A stretch of 64,000 bases of DNA, from NCBI GenBank assembly GCA_019084025.1, contig JAHRBI010000004.1, positions 372,001 through 436,000 of the forward strand. The letters are read 5' to 3'. Positions within the stretch are counted from its first letter, which is position 1. The number at the start of each line of letters is the position of its first letter. This DNA comes from Burkholderiaceae bacterium DAT-1 (GTDB lineage Bacteria; Pseudomonadota; Gammaproteobacteria; Burkholderiales; Chitinimonadaceae). The position numbers and the translations under genes were made by a program. A model generated the notes under the pieces. The model worked only from the letters and a program-made list of their open reading frames with translations. It was not told the DNA's origin and ran no database searches. This document shows positions 42,924 to 51,665 of this stretch, one piece after another.

Positions 42924-45427
42924 CCTACGGCGACAGCCACGTCATCATCATCTTTGGATGAGTGAGTACGACGGACTGCTCGCTCCAGGTGAGCCGCGGG
43001 GGCGGGCTTGCTGAACAGGTAGCCCTGGTAATGGCTGCATCCCACTTCAAGCAGGAGTTGCCGCTGTGCTTCGCTCTCCACCCCTTCGGCGATGGCGTTG
43101 AGGCCGAGGCTATTGGCCAACGAGACAATCGCTTTTGCAATCACTTCATCATTGCTATCGGTCAGGATATCCCGCACAAAGGAGCGGTCAATCTTGAGTT
43201 GATCAATGGGCAGTCGTTTCAGGTAGGAGAGGGACGAATACCCTGTGCCAAAATCATCCAGAGAGATGGAGATGCCCAGCGCGCGCAAGCCATGCATTTT
43301 TTCGATCACTTCGTCGATATCATTGGCCAGTGCACTTTCTGTCAGTTCGATTTTCAGCTTGCCGGAGCGCGCGCCAGTGGCGTGAACAATCGAGGCGACG
43401 CGATCGACAAAGTCGGTCTGACCAAACTGCAGGGCGCTGACATTCACCGCAATCACAACGTGATTGAGCAAGGGATCATTGTCCCAGTGATTTAGTTGTT
43501 TGCACGCTTCAGTGATCACCCATTCGCCCAGATCGCCAATCAGGCCGGTGGCTTCTGCGATCGGAATAAATTCCATGGGAGGCACGAGTCCGCGCACAGG
43601 GTGATGCCAGCGCAGCAAGGCTTCAACGCCAACAATATCACCCGCCTCGTTTACCTGCGCTTGATAATGCAAGGCCAGCTCGTCGTGTTTGATGGCGCGG
43701 CGCAGATCATTTTCAATTTCCACCCGGTGAGCAATGGCTACTTCCATTGTCTTATCAAAGAAGTGATAACGGTTGCGTCCCGCTTCCTTGGAGCGATACA
43801 TCGCCAGATCCGCCTGTTTGAACAGCTCGTCCTGGCGAGTCTCGGCGCCTAGAAACAGGCTAATCCCGATGCTTGCCGTGTTTCGGTGAACTACGTCGCC
43901 CAGATGAAACTCACAGCCAATGGCGTCCAGTAGCTTGTTTGCTACGATGCCCGCTTGTTCGGCGGCGGTCTGGCCGTCCTGTCCCAGGTGCTCGAGCAGA
44001 ATGACGAATTCATCCCCACCCAAGCGGGCGACGGTATCCACCTGGCGTATGGTGGCATTCATCTTTTCGGCGACGGAGGTGAGTAAACGATCGCCATGCT
44101 CATGTCCATGCATATCGTTCAATAGTTTGAAATGATCGAGGTCGAGCAGCAGGACAGCCCCAAAATGGCCATTGCGTGCACTGCGTGCCATGGCTTGCGT
44201 CAAGCGGTTTTGTAGCAGCGTTCGATTCGGCAGATGCGTGAGTTGATCGAAATACGCCAGTTCGTGAATCTGCGCTAGCGCCTTCTTTTGCTCTGAAATA
44301 TCCGATAGGGTGGCAACCAGATGGGTAATCCTGCCCTGATCATTGATAACGGAAGATACCGACATGATCATCGGACTCTCGCTACCATCTTTCCGTCGGT
44401 ACAAGACTTCCTGCAGCCAGCTGCCTTCACGCTCTCGAATCGAGCGCAGGCGCTGGAATTCGCCGGAATGAAGCCGGATATGATCGAGTTCGGTGGCAGT
44501 CTGGCCGATGACATCGCCGGGCATATAGCCTGTGATGCGGGTATAGGAGCGGTTGACACGCAGAATATGGAAGTGTTCATCCATGATGGCGATGCCATCA
44601 CCGGATTCGAAGGCGACCGCTGCAATACGTTGCTGCGTAAAGGCCTCGGACATTTGCTCCGCCATCTGCTTGATTGCACTTAACAGGCTCTCGCGGTCGC
44701 TTTCCACTACTTCAATCGGTACCTGCAAGTCACCATGTGCCAGCTTGATCACAATGTCACGTATCTGATGCGGATCACCGCCCAGTATGCGGAGGATTTT
44801 TCGACCCAGGAAAAAATAGAGCAGGCTACTGGCTACAATCGACAAGCACAGCATCAAGCCCGCCAGGTTCAGCGCCTGCACCGATTTCTCCATGCCAGCT
44901 CGCCCCGCTTCATCTGCATGGGCGTTCAGCTCATCGTTCAGGGAACTCAGGCGTGCAGCAGGTGCGCGATCCAGATTGATCGTGCGCTGTTCTTGAAGTG
45001 CATTCTGATCGGCGTGTAGTGTGGCGAAGGTTTGTCGATACGCATTCCCCGCCTGTTGGTGAAGCACCATAAAATCATTCAGGTGATTACGCGCATCTTC
45101 ATCGTCCAGTTCGGCAAGCAGTTGCTGCGATTGGGTGGCCACAGCAGCTTCCTGACTCAAAAAAGCTGTCCAGTACTGCTCTTGCAAATGGTGATCGTTC
45201 GAGTAAAGAAGTAAATCCTTCCACGCCTGTACTTGCGATTTGAAGCTGTTCTGAATTGCTTCGGCCATCTCTACCTGGCGATGATGCTGCCCAATGATTT
45301 CGCTGAACAAGGTGACATTGTCCCAGGCCCCACGCAAGGTAACAAAAGCCGAAGCGAGCTGAATGCTCAGACCCAGTGCCAGCACTACCAGCAAATGTTT
45401 GAAAAACGGCAGACGGGGAATGGCCAT
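42920..45427 (-). CDS. Membrane c-di-GMP protein: sensor - HAMP - PAS - GGDEF - EAL
   Basis: 835 residues from ATG 45427 (GGA upstream; a GTG 63 bases earlier is possible). TM1 near residue 15, a periplasmic four-helix sensor, TM2 near 180 ('LAGLMLCLSIVASSLLYFFLG' region), HAMP, PAS (about 280-395), GGDEF with intact 'RLGGDEFVILLE' near 466, and EAL with 'VEALLRWHHP' near 598 plus 'SLDDFGTGYSSL' and 'KIDRSFV'. Both catalytic signatures look intact, so it could make or break down c-di-GMP, or be regulated to one activity. c-di-GMP commonly controls curli; the curli locus lies 6 kb away. Confidence 0.95.
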   Translation of the reverse strand: MAIPRLPFFKHLLVVLALGLSIQLASAFVTLRGAWDNVTLFSEIIGQHHRQVEMAEAIQNSFKSQVQAWKDLLLYSNDHHLQEQYWTAFLSQEAAVATQSQQLLAELDDEDARNHLNDFMVLHQQAGNAYRQTFATLHADQNALQEQRTINLDRAPAARLSSLNDELNAHADEAGRAGMEKSVQALNLAGLMLCLSIVASSLLYFFLGRKILRILGGDPHQIRDIVIKLAHGDLQVPIEVVESDRESLLSAIKQMAEQMSEAFTQQRIAAVAFESGDGIAIMDEHFHILRVNRSYTRITGYMPGDVIGQTATELDHIRLHSGEFQRLRSIREREGSWLQEVLYRRKDGSESPMIMSVSSVINDQGRITHLVATLSDISEQKKALAQIHELAYFDQLTHLPNRTLLQNRLTQAMARSARNGHFGAVLLLDLDHFKLLNDMHGHEHGDRLLTSVAEKMNATIRQVDTVARLGGDEFVILLEHLGQDGQTAAEQAGIVANKLLDAIGCEFHLGDVVHRNTASIGISLFLGAETRQDELFKQADLAMYRSKEAGRNRYHFFDKTMEVAIAHRVEIENDLRRAIKHDELALHYQAQVNEAGDIVGVEALLRWHHPVRGLVPPMEFIPIAEATGLIGDLGEWVITEACKQLNHWDNDPLLNHVVIAVNVSALQFGQTDFVDRVASIVHATGARSGKLKIELTESALANDIDEVIEKMHGLRALGISISLDDFGTGYSSLSYLKRLPIDQLKIDRSFVRDILTDSNDEVIAKAIVSLANSLGLNAIAEGVESEAQRQLLLEVGCSHYQGYLFSKPAPAAHLERAVRRTHSSKDDDDVAVAVG

Positions 45428-45638
45428 GGATGTCCGGTTAGAGTCACGCGGGTTATCGACAGCATGCGTCCCTCTCACGGGTTTGGTCACTCAATCGCGC
45501 TTCGACCGCTCGCATGAAGAGTCGATGTATCCGGCGCAAAGTGGCATGCATTTCTCTTTAAATAAGCAAATAATTATATGGTACTTGATGGAGTGTGGAC
45601 AGATGCTGGACATCTCATCCGCCAGACGGTAAATGTGC

Positions 45639-47096
45639 TCAAGAGGCCGATTGCACAAGCTTGACAAGCTGGGTGGCATGGTTGCGGAGCGTTTGATTAT
45701 CCAGTGCGCTATACCCGAGAAGCCAGCCAAAATGCGCAGTCTGAGTGGTATGGAACTGGCTTATCGGGCGTAATACCAGTGTGCCCCTGGCTGCCTGAAT
45801 GATGCTTTGCTCGAGTTCAGGAGAGGTCGTCACTGCAAACTGCAAACCCGATGCAGTCCCTTGAGGCTGAACGCGGTCATCAATGACCTGTAGGCAATCA
45901 AGCAGAAGATCGCGACGGCTGCGATATAGCTGGCGCATGTGCCGAAGGTGGCTGGCAAAGTATCCTTGCTCTATAAAGGCAGCGGTGACTGCTTGCATCA
46001 GGACAGATGAGTGGCCATCAAATGCTGTACGTGCGTCGGCAAATATGTGGGCAAGCGTACCTGGTAACACCATCCAGGCGAGTCTCAATGACGGAAACAG
46101 CACCTTGCTGAAGGTGCCGATATAAATCACCCTGCCTTCGCGATCCAGACTCTGCAGCGCAGGCAGTGGACGGTGGTCGTACTGAAACTCGCCATCGTAG
46201 TCATCCTCGATGATCCATGCATCATCGCGATGCGCACGGGCAAGCCAGTCAAGCCTGCGTGACAGGCTGAGGGCGTGCCCGAGTGGATACTGATGTGACG
46301 GTGTTAAATAGACCAATCGTGGATGATGCGACTCAGGTAGCGAAGCGGGATCTGCGCCATCCTGATCGACCCGAATCGGGATCAGGCTGCCGCCAGCGGC
46401 CTGTAAAGCCGTGCGCGCACCCAGGTAACCGGGATTTTCCATGGCAACGGTATCGCCGGGGTCAAGCAGCAGGGTCGCCGTGAGCTGAATGGCCTGTTGC
46501 GAGCTAGTCAGAATGAGGACTTGATCAGCCGTGCAATGCACACCTCGGGAATGCGCCATCCAGTTGGCGATGGCGGTGCGCAGGGATAGCAGACCTTGAG
46601 GGTGCCCATAGTCACCGAGTTCCCGTGCGGAGGTACGCAAGATCTGATTGATCATTCGCTGCCAGGTCTCATGCGGGAAAGCCTGACCATCGGGCAGTCC
46701 TGCGTTGAATGCACCTCTGATTGTGTGTTCGATGCAGGCGGTGGAGGCGAGTGTTTGTATGCCCCGTTTTGATAATGGCGGCGCATGATGTGTAGCGATC
46801 ACACCTGTTGCCGCCGCAGGTTTGGGTAAATGCTGGGCAGCATCGGAGACGAACGTGCCGGAACCGGTTTTCCGGTAAAGATAACCCTCCGACTCTAGTC
46901 TGGCATATGCCTGATCGACCGTAATTCTGGCCACGGACAAATCAGTGGCTAATGTACGTGCAGATGGGAGTCGGCTGCCGGCATCGAGCCGGCCATCCAG
47001 AATCAGGCTGCGCAACTTGGTCACCAGCTGGCGCTGCAAGCCTTCCCCGGATTCAGCCTGTAAAAGATTGATCCATGCATCGCGCGAAATGGGCAT
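45639..47096 (-). CDS. MocR-type regulator (PdxR-like), second copy
   Basis: 485 residues from ATG 47096. N-terminal GntR winged helix ('GSRLPSARTLATDLSVARITVDQAYARLE', read in two helices) followed by an aminotransferase-like domain with 'WIIEDDYDGEFQYD' and the PLP lysine in 'IGTFSKVLFPSLRLAW'. It is shorter in the linker than the MocR at 38.4 kb. It is divergent from a rhodanese gene with 89 bp between starts, so it likely controls that gene. A TGAAT/ATTCA inverted repeat lies in between. Confidence 0.92.
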   Translation of the reverse strand: MPISRDAWINLLQAESGEGLQRQLVTKLRSLILDGRLDAGSRLPSARTLATDLSVARITVDQAYARLESEGYLYRKTGSGTFVSDAAQHLPKPAAATGVIATHHAPPLSKRGIQTLASTACIEHTIRGAFNAGLPDGQAFPHETWQRMINQILRTSARELGDYGHPQGLLSLRTAIANWMAHSRGVHCTADQVLILTSSQQAIQLTATLLLDPGDTVAMENPGYLGARTALQAAGGSLIPIRVDQDGADPASLPESHHPRLVYLTPSHQYPLGHALSLSRRLDWLARAHRDDAWIIEDDYDGEFQYDHRPLPALQSLDREGRVIYIGTFSKVLFPSLRLAWMVLPGTLAHIFADARTAFDGHSSVLMQAVTAAFIEQGYFASHLRHMRQLYRSRRDLLLDCLQVIDDRVQPQGTASGLQFAVTTSPELEQSIIQAARGTLVLRPISQFHTTQTAHFGWLLGYSALDNQTLRNHATQLVKLVQSAS

Positions 47097-47129
47097 GATT
47101 GGCTCTATTGGGTATTGAAAATTGGCTGT

Positions 47130-47145
47130 ATGAATCATGCCATTC
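47130..47145. promoter_or_regulatory. TGAAT-N6-ATTCA inverted repeat between MocR and rhodanese genes
   Basis: A 16-bp dyad (TGAATCATGCCATTCA) lies in the 89-bp divergent spacer, centred about 40 bp from each start. Candidate operator; not tested. Confidence 0.35.
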
Positions 47146-47185
47146 ACGCACTAAACTTGCCATACTTCATCGGGAGGATGTCTAT

Positions 47186-47632
47186 ATGAGTACCGAATCA
47201 TTTGTACGTGCGACTGGCATTGCCACACCAGCTGAAAGTGCGGCTTATTTATTCGACAAATTGCGGTTTCATACGGATGCCTGGGATTTGGCGCTCGACC
47301 TGAAAGCTGTGCATCCGGATGTAGTGGTGATCGATACCCGCTCATCCGATGCCTATGCGGCGGGTCATATTCCGGGTGCTGTCAGCTTCCCCCACCGCAC
47401 CATGAATGCGCAAACTACGGCTACGCTTGATCGCACGAAGATCTATGTGGCGTACTGTGATGGCATTGGCTGTAATGGTTCCACGCAGGGTAGTTATAAG
47501 CTCGCCAGCTTTGGGCTGACCGTCAAGGAGCTGATTGGTGGCCTTGATTTCTGGCTGCGCGATGGTCACCCCGTGGTTAAAGGTGATCAGCCGGGACACT
47601 ACGATCAGGCATTGATTCAATGTGCCTGTTGA
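47186..47632 (+). CDS. Rhodanese-like sulfurtransferase domain protein
   Basis: 148 residues from ATG 47186 with GGGAGG upstream; an open extension of 29 codons is ignored. One rhodanese domain: 'VVVIDTRSSDAYAAGHIPGAVSFPHR' (read in two blocks) and the active-site loop 'VAYCDGIGCNGS', in which Cys is the sulfur-carrying residue. 'ELIGGLDFWLRDGHPV' closes the domain. Typically moves sulfane sulfur or detoxifies cyanide-like compounds. Divergent from a MocR regulator, a pairing seen in other proteobacteria. Confidence 0.92.
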   Translation: MSTESFVRATGIATPAESAAYLFDKLRFHTDAWDLALDLKAVHPDVVVIDTRSSDAYAAGHIPGAVSFPHRTMNAQTTATLDRTKIYVAYCDGIGCNGSTQGSYKLASFGLTVKELIGGLDFWLRDGHPVVKGDQPGHYDQALIQCAC

Positions 47633-47674
47633 TCAAAATTCAAAATTAGACGAATTACTTTATACGGATCGACC

Positions 47675-48421
47675 ATGTCAGCATTTGAATTGAACGAATT
47701 GGGCCAGCCCATCGGGCTTCGGGTTCATCACTGGCAATCGCCGACATTGCCCAGTTTCCCTGCATTGGAAGGATTTGGCTGCCGGATCGAGCCCCTGAGC
47801 CTAGCGCATGCCCCCGACCTGCATGAGGCATTTCTGCTTGATCGCGAGCATCGCATGTGGACATATCTGTCGATCGGGCCATTTCCGCAATTAGCGGATT
47901 TTCAGCACTGGATTACCCATTCGGATCAATATGAAGCCACGCAGTTTTACGCCATTATCGATATGCAGTCCGGTAAGGCGCTGGGGTTTGCATCCTACCT
48001 GCGTATGGATCCTGCCGAAGGCTGTATTGAAGTCGGCTGGCTCACCTATAGTCCTTTGCTGCAGCAGAGTAGGCTGGCAACTGCCGCCATGTACCTGATG
48101 ATGGAGCATGCCTTTTCTATCGGATATCGTCGTTATGAGTGGAAATGCAATGCATTGAATGCACCATCACGCCGTGCCGCTGCCCGTCTGGGATTCAGCT
48201 ACGAGGGTACTTTCAGGCAAGCACGTGTCGATCGCGGTCGAAATCGCGATACTGCATGGTTCTCGATTCTGGATTCGGAATGGCCCGCATTGCAGCGCGT
48301 GTTCCAGTCCTGGCTGGCCGATGACAATTTCTCGCCGGAAGGTAAGCAGCGGACCTCGCTTTCGACATTTACCCGCCCTTTGGTGACAGCCTGGTATCCC
48401 GGAGATAAGCCTGGCGACTGA
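47675..48421 (+). CDS. GNAT acetyltransferase (RimJ/RimL-like, long form)
   Basis: 248 residues. 'LHEAFLLDREHRMWTYLSIGPF' and 'FYAIIDMQSGKALGFASYLRMDP' (read in blocks), then 'CIEVGWLTYSPLLQQSRLATAAMYLM' and 'NAPSRRAAARLGFSYEGTFRQ' match the RimJ/RimL-like acetyltransferases annotated as ribosomal-protein-alanine or small-molecule acetyltransferases. Longer than minimal GNATs because of an N-terminal 40-residue lead and a C-terminal tail. 42 bases after the rhodanese stop; ended by a strong terminator. Confidence 0.88.
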   Translation: MSAFELNELGQPIGLRVHHWQSPTLPSFPALEGFGCRIEPLSLAHAPDLHEAFLLDREHRMWTYLSIGPFPQLADFQHWITHSDQYEATQFYAIIDMQSGKALGFASYLRMDPAEGCIEVGWLTYSPLLQQSRLATAAMYLMMEHAFSIGYRRYEWKCNALNAPSRRAAARLGFSYEGTFRQARVDRGRNRDTAWFSILDSEWPALQRVFQSWLADDNFSPEGKQRTSLSTFTRPLVTAWYPGDKPGD

Positions 48422-48464
48422 CCTGATGGCAATCGCCTGCTGAGGTGTGCGGTTAATACATGAC

Positions 48465-48489
48465 AGGGAGCATTTGCTCCCTTTTTTTG
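48465..48489 (+). terminator. Intrinsic terminator before the curli locus
   Basis: AGGGAGCA (48465-48472) pairs with TGCTCCCT (48475-48482) around a 2-base loop (probably opening to four or more bases), followed by a run of seven T. Ends the rhodanese-GNAT transcripts and insulates the curli locus. Confidence 0.88.
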
Positions 48490-48723
48490 TCTGGATTCCG
48501 CGTGGTGTGTTTGCGCTAATTCATTGAAAAGATGGGAGAAGTTTTCGGAAGGAAAACGGAAGAATCTGACTGTGCAGGGTAAGCGACACTGCATTTGCCT
48601 TACCGCATCAATGGTGCTGCAAAACCACGAGGGTAGGGGAAAGCGGATGGATGCAATGATCTCGGCTGTGTGCCGCCATCCGGATCTCAGTATTGCTTAC
48701 AGGAATGCATCAGGAGATATCAC
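48490..48723. promoter_or_regulatory. Likely promoter and leader region of the first curli-locus gene
   Basis: About 230 bp between the terminator and the fibronectin-III-like gene, with no gene seen. TTCATTGA at 48520-48527 followed by AAGATG weakly resembles the motif upstream of two curlin genes at 56185 and 57242. GCATCAGGAG just upstream of 48724 is the ribosome site. Confidence 0.4.
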
Positions 48724-49803
48724 ATGTTCAATAAATGGCATTTACTCAAGGCGTGTCTGGTTCTGGCTCCCGGCTTTGCCGCTGCCGGCACACTCTACGA
48801 GACTCAGGCCGCCAGCAATGTAACCGATACAACGGCCCGGCTAAATGGCAATGCGCAATCATCAGTGGGCGTGAGTGGTGAATTCTTTTTCTGGGGCACC
48901 AGTCCGGATAACCTGAACAAGTCTGGCGTTGCCAATCCTCAGGGCGTTCAAGGTCCGGTGACACTGGATGTCAGCGGTCTTAACTGTGCTACCACATATT
49001 ATTTCAAGTTTCTGGGTGATCCCAAGCCACCCTTCCCGACAGTGCAAGGCGAGGTACTGAGCTTTGCGACTGCCGCGTGTAAACCGGCAGTCGGCACCGG
49101 CACCTCGTATCAATCGGTTGCAGCCACCAACATTACCAGCAGCAGCGCGCAACTTAACGGCTTTGCCCGTTCCATCTATGGCGTAAGCGGTACACGGTTT
49201 GTGTATGGCCCGACTACCAGCTATGGCAATACCGCACTGACCAGCCAGCAGGGTGTTCAGGGCCCGCAATCGGCGACCATTTCCGGCCTGAACTGCGGCT
49301 CGGTGTATCACTATGCATTTCAGGGCGATGCCAAACCGCCACTCGCGACGGTACAGGGTAAGGATCTGTCATTTACGACGCAGCCATGTACCAACACCGT
49401 GGTTGGCTTTACAGGCCCCTTTGCCGCTGACAAATGGCTGACAGGTTCCAATTCGCCAATCAATCTGGTTGATTTCTCGGCCATGCCCGAGCGCGCGGTA
49501 CTGCGTAATTACCAGCCCTGGTACCAAAGCGGTGCAGTTATGGAAATTCCTTCCATGCCTTATTCGGGTCGCGTGACGTTCAGTTACACCGTCAGCAATG
49601 TCACTGACTCCTGCCCGCCCGGCTACATGATCAACAATGTCATGACCAGTCTGCCGCTGTCAGACGGCAATGCACAGGTCAATGTGCGCGCAGGTGAGGC
49701 CTTCCGCATCACGCTCAATGGCTCGGCCAGCGACATGATCTGCCGTCTGCCGGGTGTGCAGGCCACCTTCAGCATCTACAACTTCCGCTTCACCGCCAAT
49801 TGA
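48724..49803 (+). CDS. Secreted protein with duplicated fibronectin-III-like modules, curli-locus associated
   Basis: 359 residues, signal peptide about residues 1-22 (AAAG end). Two homologous modules, residues about 25-119 and 129-222, share 'ARLNGNA/AQLNGFA', 'GVQGP', 'SGLNC', 'F(L/Q)GD(P/A)KPP' and a final Cys, with a cysteine pair per module (C88/C119 and C191/C222) probably forming a disulfide. They look like fibronectin type III-like beta sandwiches. The last 135 residues form a separate beta-rich domain. AGGAG precedes ATG 48724. It sits 66 bases ahead of a curlin gene; an adhesin, matrix or amyloid-binding part is inferred. No family recognised. Confidence 0.75.
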   Translation: MFNKWHLLKACLVLAPGFAAAGTLYETQAASNVTDTTARLNGNAQSSVGVSGEFFFWGTSPDNLNKSGVANPQGVQGPVTLDVSGLNCATTYYFKFLGDPKPPFPTVQGEVLSFATAACKPAVGTGTSYQSVAATNITSSSAQLNGFARSIYGVSGTRFVYGPTTSYGNTALTSQQGVQGPQSATISGLNCGSVYHYAFQGDAKPPLATVQGKDLSFTTQPCTNTVVGFTGPFAADKWLTGSNSPINLVDFSAMPERAVLRNYQPWYQSGAVMEIPSMPYSGRVTFSYTVSNVTDSCPPGYMINNVMTSLPLSDGNAQVNVRAGEAFRITLNGSASDMICRLPGVQATFSIYNFRFTAN

Positions 49804-49810
49804 TGTTCTG

Positions 49811-49847
49811 AGGTGCGCGCACATTCAGTCTAAGTCGCCGCGCACCT
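49811..49847 (+). other. RNA hairpin between fibronectin-like gene and 418-residue curlin
   Basis: AGGTGCGCG (49811-49819) and CGCGCACCT (49839-49847) form a perfect 9-bp stem with a 19-base loop, without a following T-run. A good candidate for an mRNA-stabilising or processing hairpin that sets different levels for the two proteins. Confidence 0.55.
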
Positions 49848-49869
49848 GTTCCGACTCAAGGAGACCAGC

Positions 49870-51126
49870 ATGAATATGTCCATGAAAGCACTGCCATTTG
49901 CCGTTGTGATTGCGCTGTCAGGTTTTGCCGCCGCTGACAGTCAGCAAGTGACTACCCTGAATCAGTCCGGTAACGGCAATCAGGCTGCCATCGAACAGGT
50001 ATATGGCGATACGGGAAATGGCTCGCAAACCAGCGTGACCCAAACCGGTAACACCAACACGGCCATGACGCTGCAGTCCAATGTGGTTCAGGGCAATCTG
50101 GTTTTGCTGCAGAACGGGAGCAGCAATGATGCCAAGCTGAGGCAGCAGAATTCGAATCAGGCAAGCGCAAGCGTTGCTCAAACCGGTGGCACCAATACCT
50201 CGGTGGTTAAGCAGGATAATGTGACGGGTCTGACTGCCGCTGGTGCATTTAATGTGCTGCTGGAACAGAACGGCAATGCCAATGCTGCCGATATCAACCA
50301 GCGCAATAGCAACGCCGGTATTACTGTTCGTCAGACCAATCAGGCGAATCAAGCCAAGGTGGCCACCACCACGATTGAAAACAGCAATCTAGAAATTACG
50401 CAAAATGGCACGGCAAATCAGGCGTTTGCAACCCTGACCGATGTGCACAACCTATCAACGGTCAGCACCAATTTTGATAGCATCAATCAAACTGGCGTGG
50501 GTAATGTCGCCAATCTTTACCAAAGCAATGTGAACGGCTCGTTTGCAGTGATCGATCAGCAGGGCACTTCCAGCCAGGCAGGTGTCACCCAGATTGGCGT
50601 GAGCTTTGCCGGTAGCGCTCAGGCCGGTGCCACGATTCGCCAGGATGGCACGGCCAACAATGCCAATGCCAGCATCTGGCAGGGGCAAACCAGCGATACG
50701 GTGGCCAGCATTCAGCAAGGCGGGAATGGCTCGCTGGCAGCAAGTAGCCAGACGGGTGTCTCTGGTGCATCGGCCCGGATTCAGCAAGCTGCCGATTTCT
50801 CATCTGCCAGCATCATTCAGACTGGCGGTGCGGGTAGCAATGGTGTGATCAATCAGTCTGGTTCACTGCTGTCTGCAGTAGTGACACAGGATGGCGATAA
50901 CCACAGGGCCAACGTGAATCAGACCGGAGATGGTCACGTGGCCGATCTGGGTCAGACCGGTAGCAGTCAGGTTGCAACTATCGTGCAATCGGGCAGCAAC
51001 AACTGGACGTGGGCCACTCAGGCAGGTTCAGGCAACCAGCTGACCGTGACCCAGAGTGGCGTTGGCCAGCAAGCACTGGTCAGCCAGAGTGGTGCGGGTA
51101 ATATCGGTTCCATTCTGCAGCACTGA
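49870..51126 (+). CDS. Large curlin-repeat amyloid protein (418 residues)
   Basis: Signal peptide about residues 1-23 (FAAA end), then a mature chain made almost entirely of imperfect 20-25-residue curlin repeats of the form Q-x-G-x-x-N-x-A-x-(I/V)-x-Q ('NQSGNGNQAAIEQ', 'TQTGNTNTAMTLQ', 'NQTGVGNVANLYQ', 'VQSGSNNWTWATQ'). No cysteine is seen in the mature part. These repeats stack as beta-helical strands in curli fibres. Roughly three times the length of E. coli CsgA (151 residues). AAGGAG precedes ATG 49870. Terminator at 51155. Likely a fibre subunit exported through CsgG. Confidence 0.9.
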   Translation: MNMSMKALPFAVVIALSGFAAADSQQVTTLNQSGNGNQAAIEQVYGDTGNGSQTSVTQTGNTNTAMTLQSNVVQGNLVLLQNGSSNDAKLRQQNSNQASASVAQTGGTNTSVVKQDNVTGLTAAGAFNVLLEQNGNANAADINQRNSNAGITVRQTNQANQAKVATTTIENSNLEITQNGTANQAFATLTDVHNLSTVSTNFDSINQTGVGNVANLYQSNVNGSFAVIDQQGTSSQAGVTQIGVSFAGSAQAGATIRQDGTANNANASIWQGQTSDTVASIQQGGNGSLAASSQTGVSGASARIQQAADFSSASIIQTGGAGSNGVINQSGSLLSAVVTQDGDNHRANVNQTGDGHVADLGQTGSSQVATIVQSGSNNWTWATQAGSGNQLTVTQSGVGQQALVSQSGAGNIGSILQH

Positions 51127-51154
51127 GCGGCAGCCACTACCGGTTTAGGCGATT

Positions 51155-51177
51155 CGGCCTCTTCGGAGGCCGTTTTT
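51155..51177 (+). terminator. Intrinsic terminator after the 418-residue curlin gene
   Basis: CGGCCTC (51155-51161), TTCG tetraloop, GAGGCCG (51166-51172), then five T. A textbook stable hairpin. Confidence 0.93.
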
Positions 51178-51266
51178 GCGGATGCCACCGTGAGGAAACG
51201 TCCCGCCACAAGGCTGTGTGGCGGGGGGCGTACGGGCTGGAAGAAAGTCATCCGACCTTTAAGGAA

Positions 51267-51665
51267 TTATTGCGGTGGGCGCGGACGGTTGATGACAGGG
51301 GGATCGCTTTCAATCGGCGCGTTGGGTGTAGCTGAATGTGCGTATTTTGCGACCAGTGTGAACCCAAATGTACGATCGTCCGTGCAGAGATCAGTGATCG
51401 TGACAGAGCCGTTTGCAACGTCAATCGACACATTGGAAACTTCAGATGTAATGTTGCCGTGTGGGCCGGCCACCATATTGGCATAGACCAATGTAAAGCC
51501 TGCAGCTTGTGATGCTGCATCGAGCTGATAGGTGACTTCGCCAGCGCCACTTAGCTTGACCAGTCCATCAGCACCAATGCCATTGCCTGAGTAGCTCCAG
51601 CTGTAGACGGGCGAGGTGGAGTCGGATGCGGTAATTGTGACAATGACAACGAAATTGTTGCTCAT
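51267..51665 (-). CDS. Small unrecognised beta-rich protein coupled to the STAND regulator
   Basis: 132 residues from ATG 51665, overlapping the regulator stop (ATGA), so translated after it. No signal peptide. Alternating beta pattern ('FVVIVTITASD', 'YSWSYSGNGIGADGLV', 'VSIDVANGSVTITD') ends in a Pro-rich tail 'DPPVINRPRPPQ'. From memory it has some likeness to DUF1888/DP-EP-type small beta-sandwich proteins, but I cannot confirm this. The fixed pairing with the regulator suggests a partner or effector of it. One internal Cys. Confidence 0.7.
   Translation of the reverse strand: MSNNFVVIVTITASDSTSPVYSWSYSGNGIGADGLVKLSGAGEVTYQLDAASQAAGFTLVYANMVAGPHGNITSEVSNVSIDVANGSVTITDLCTDDRTFGFTLVAKYAHSATPNAPIESDPPVINRPRPPQ

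Noticed and set aside
49918-50352. Minus-strand frames rich in Ile/Leu/Ala opposite the curlin genes (also 56288-57028)
   Set aside because: They mirror the Gln/Asn/Ser repeat codons of the curlins and look like hydrophobic proteins only by reflection.
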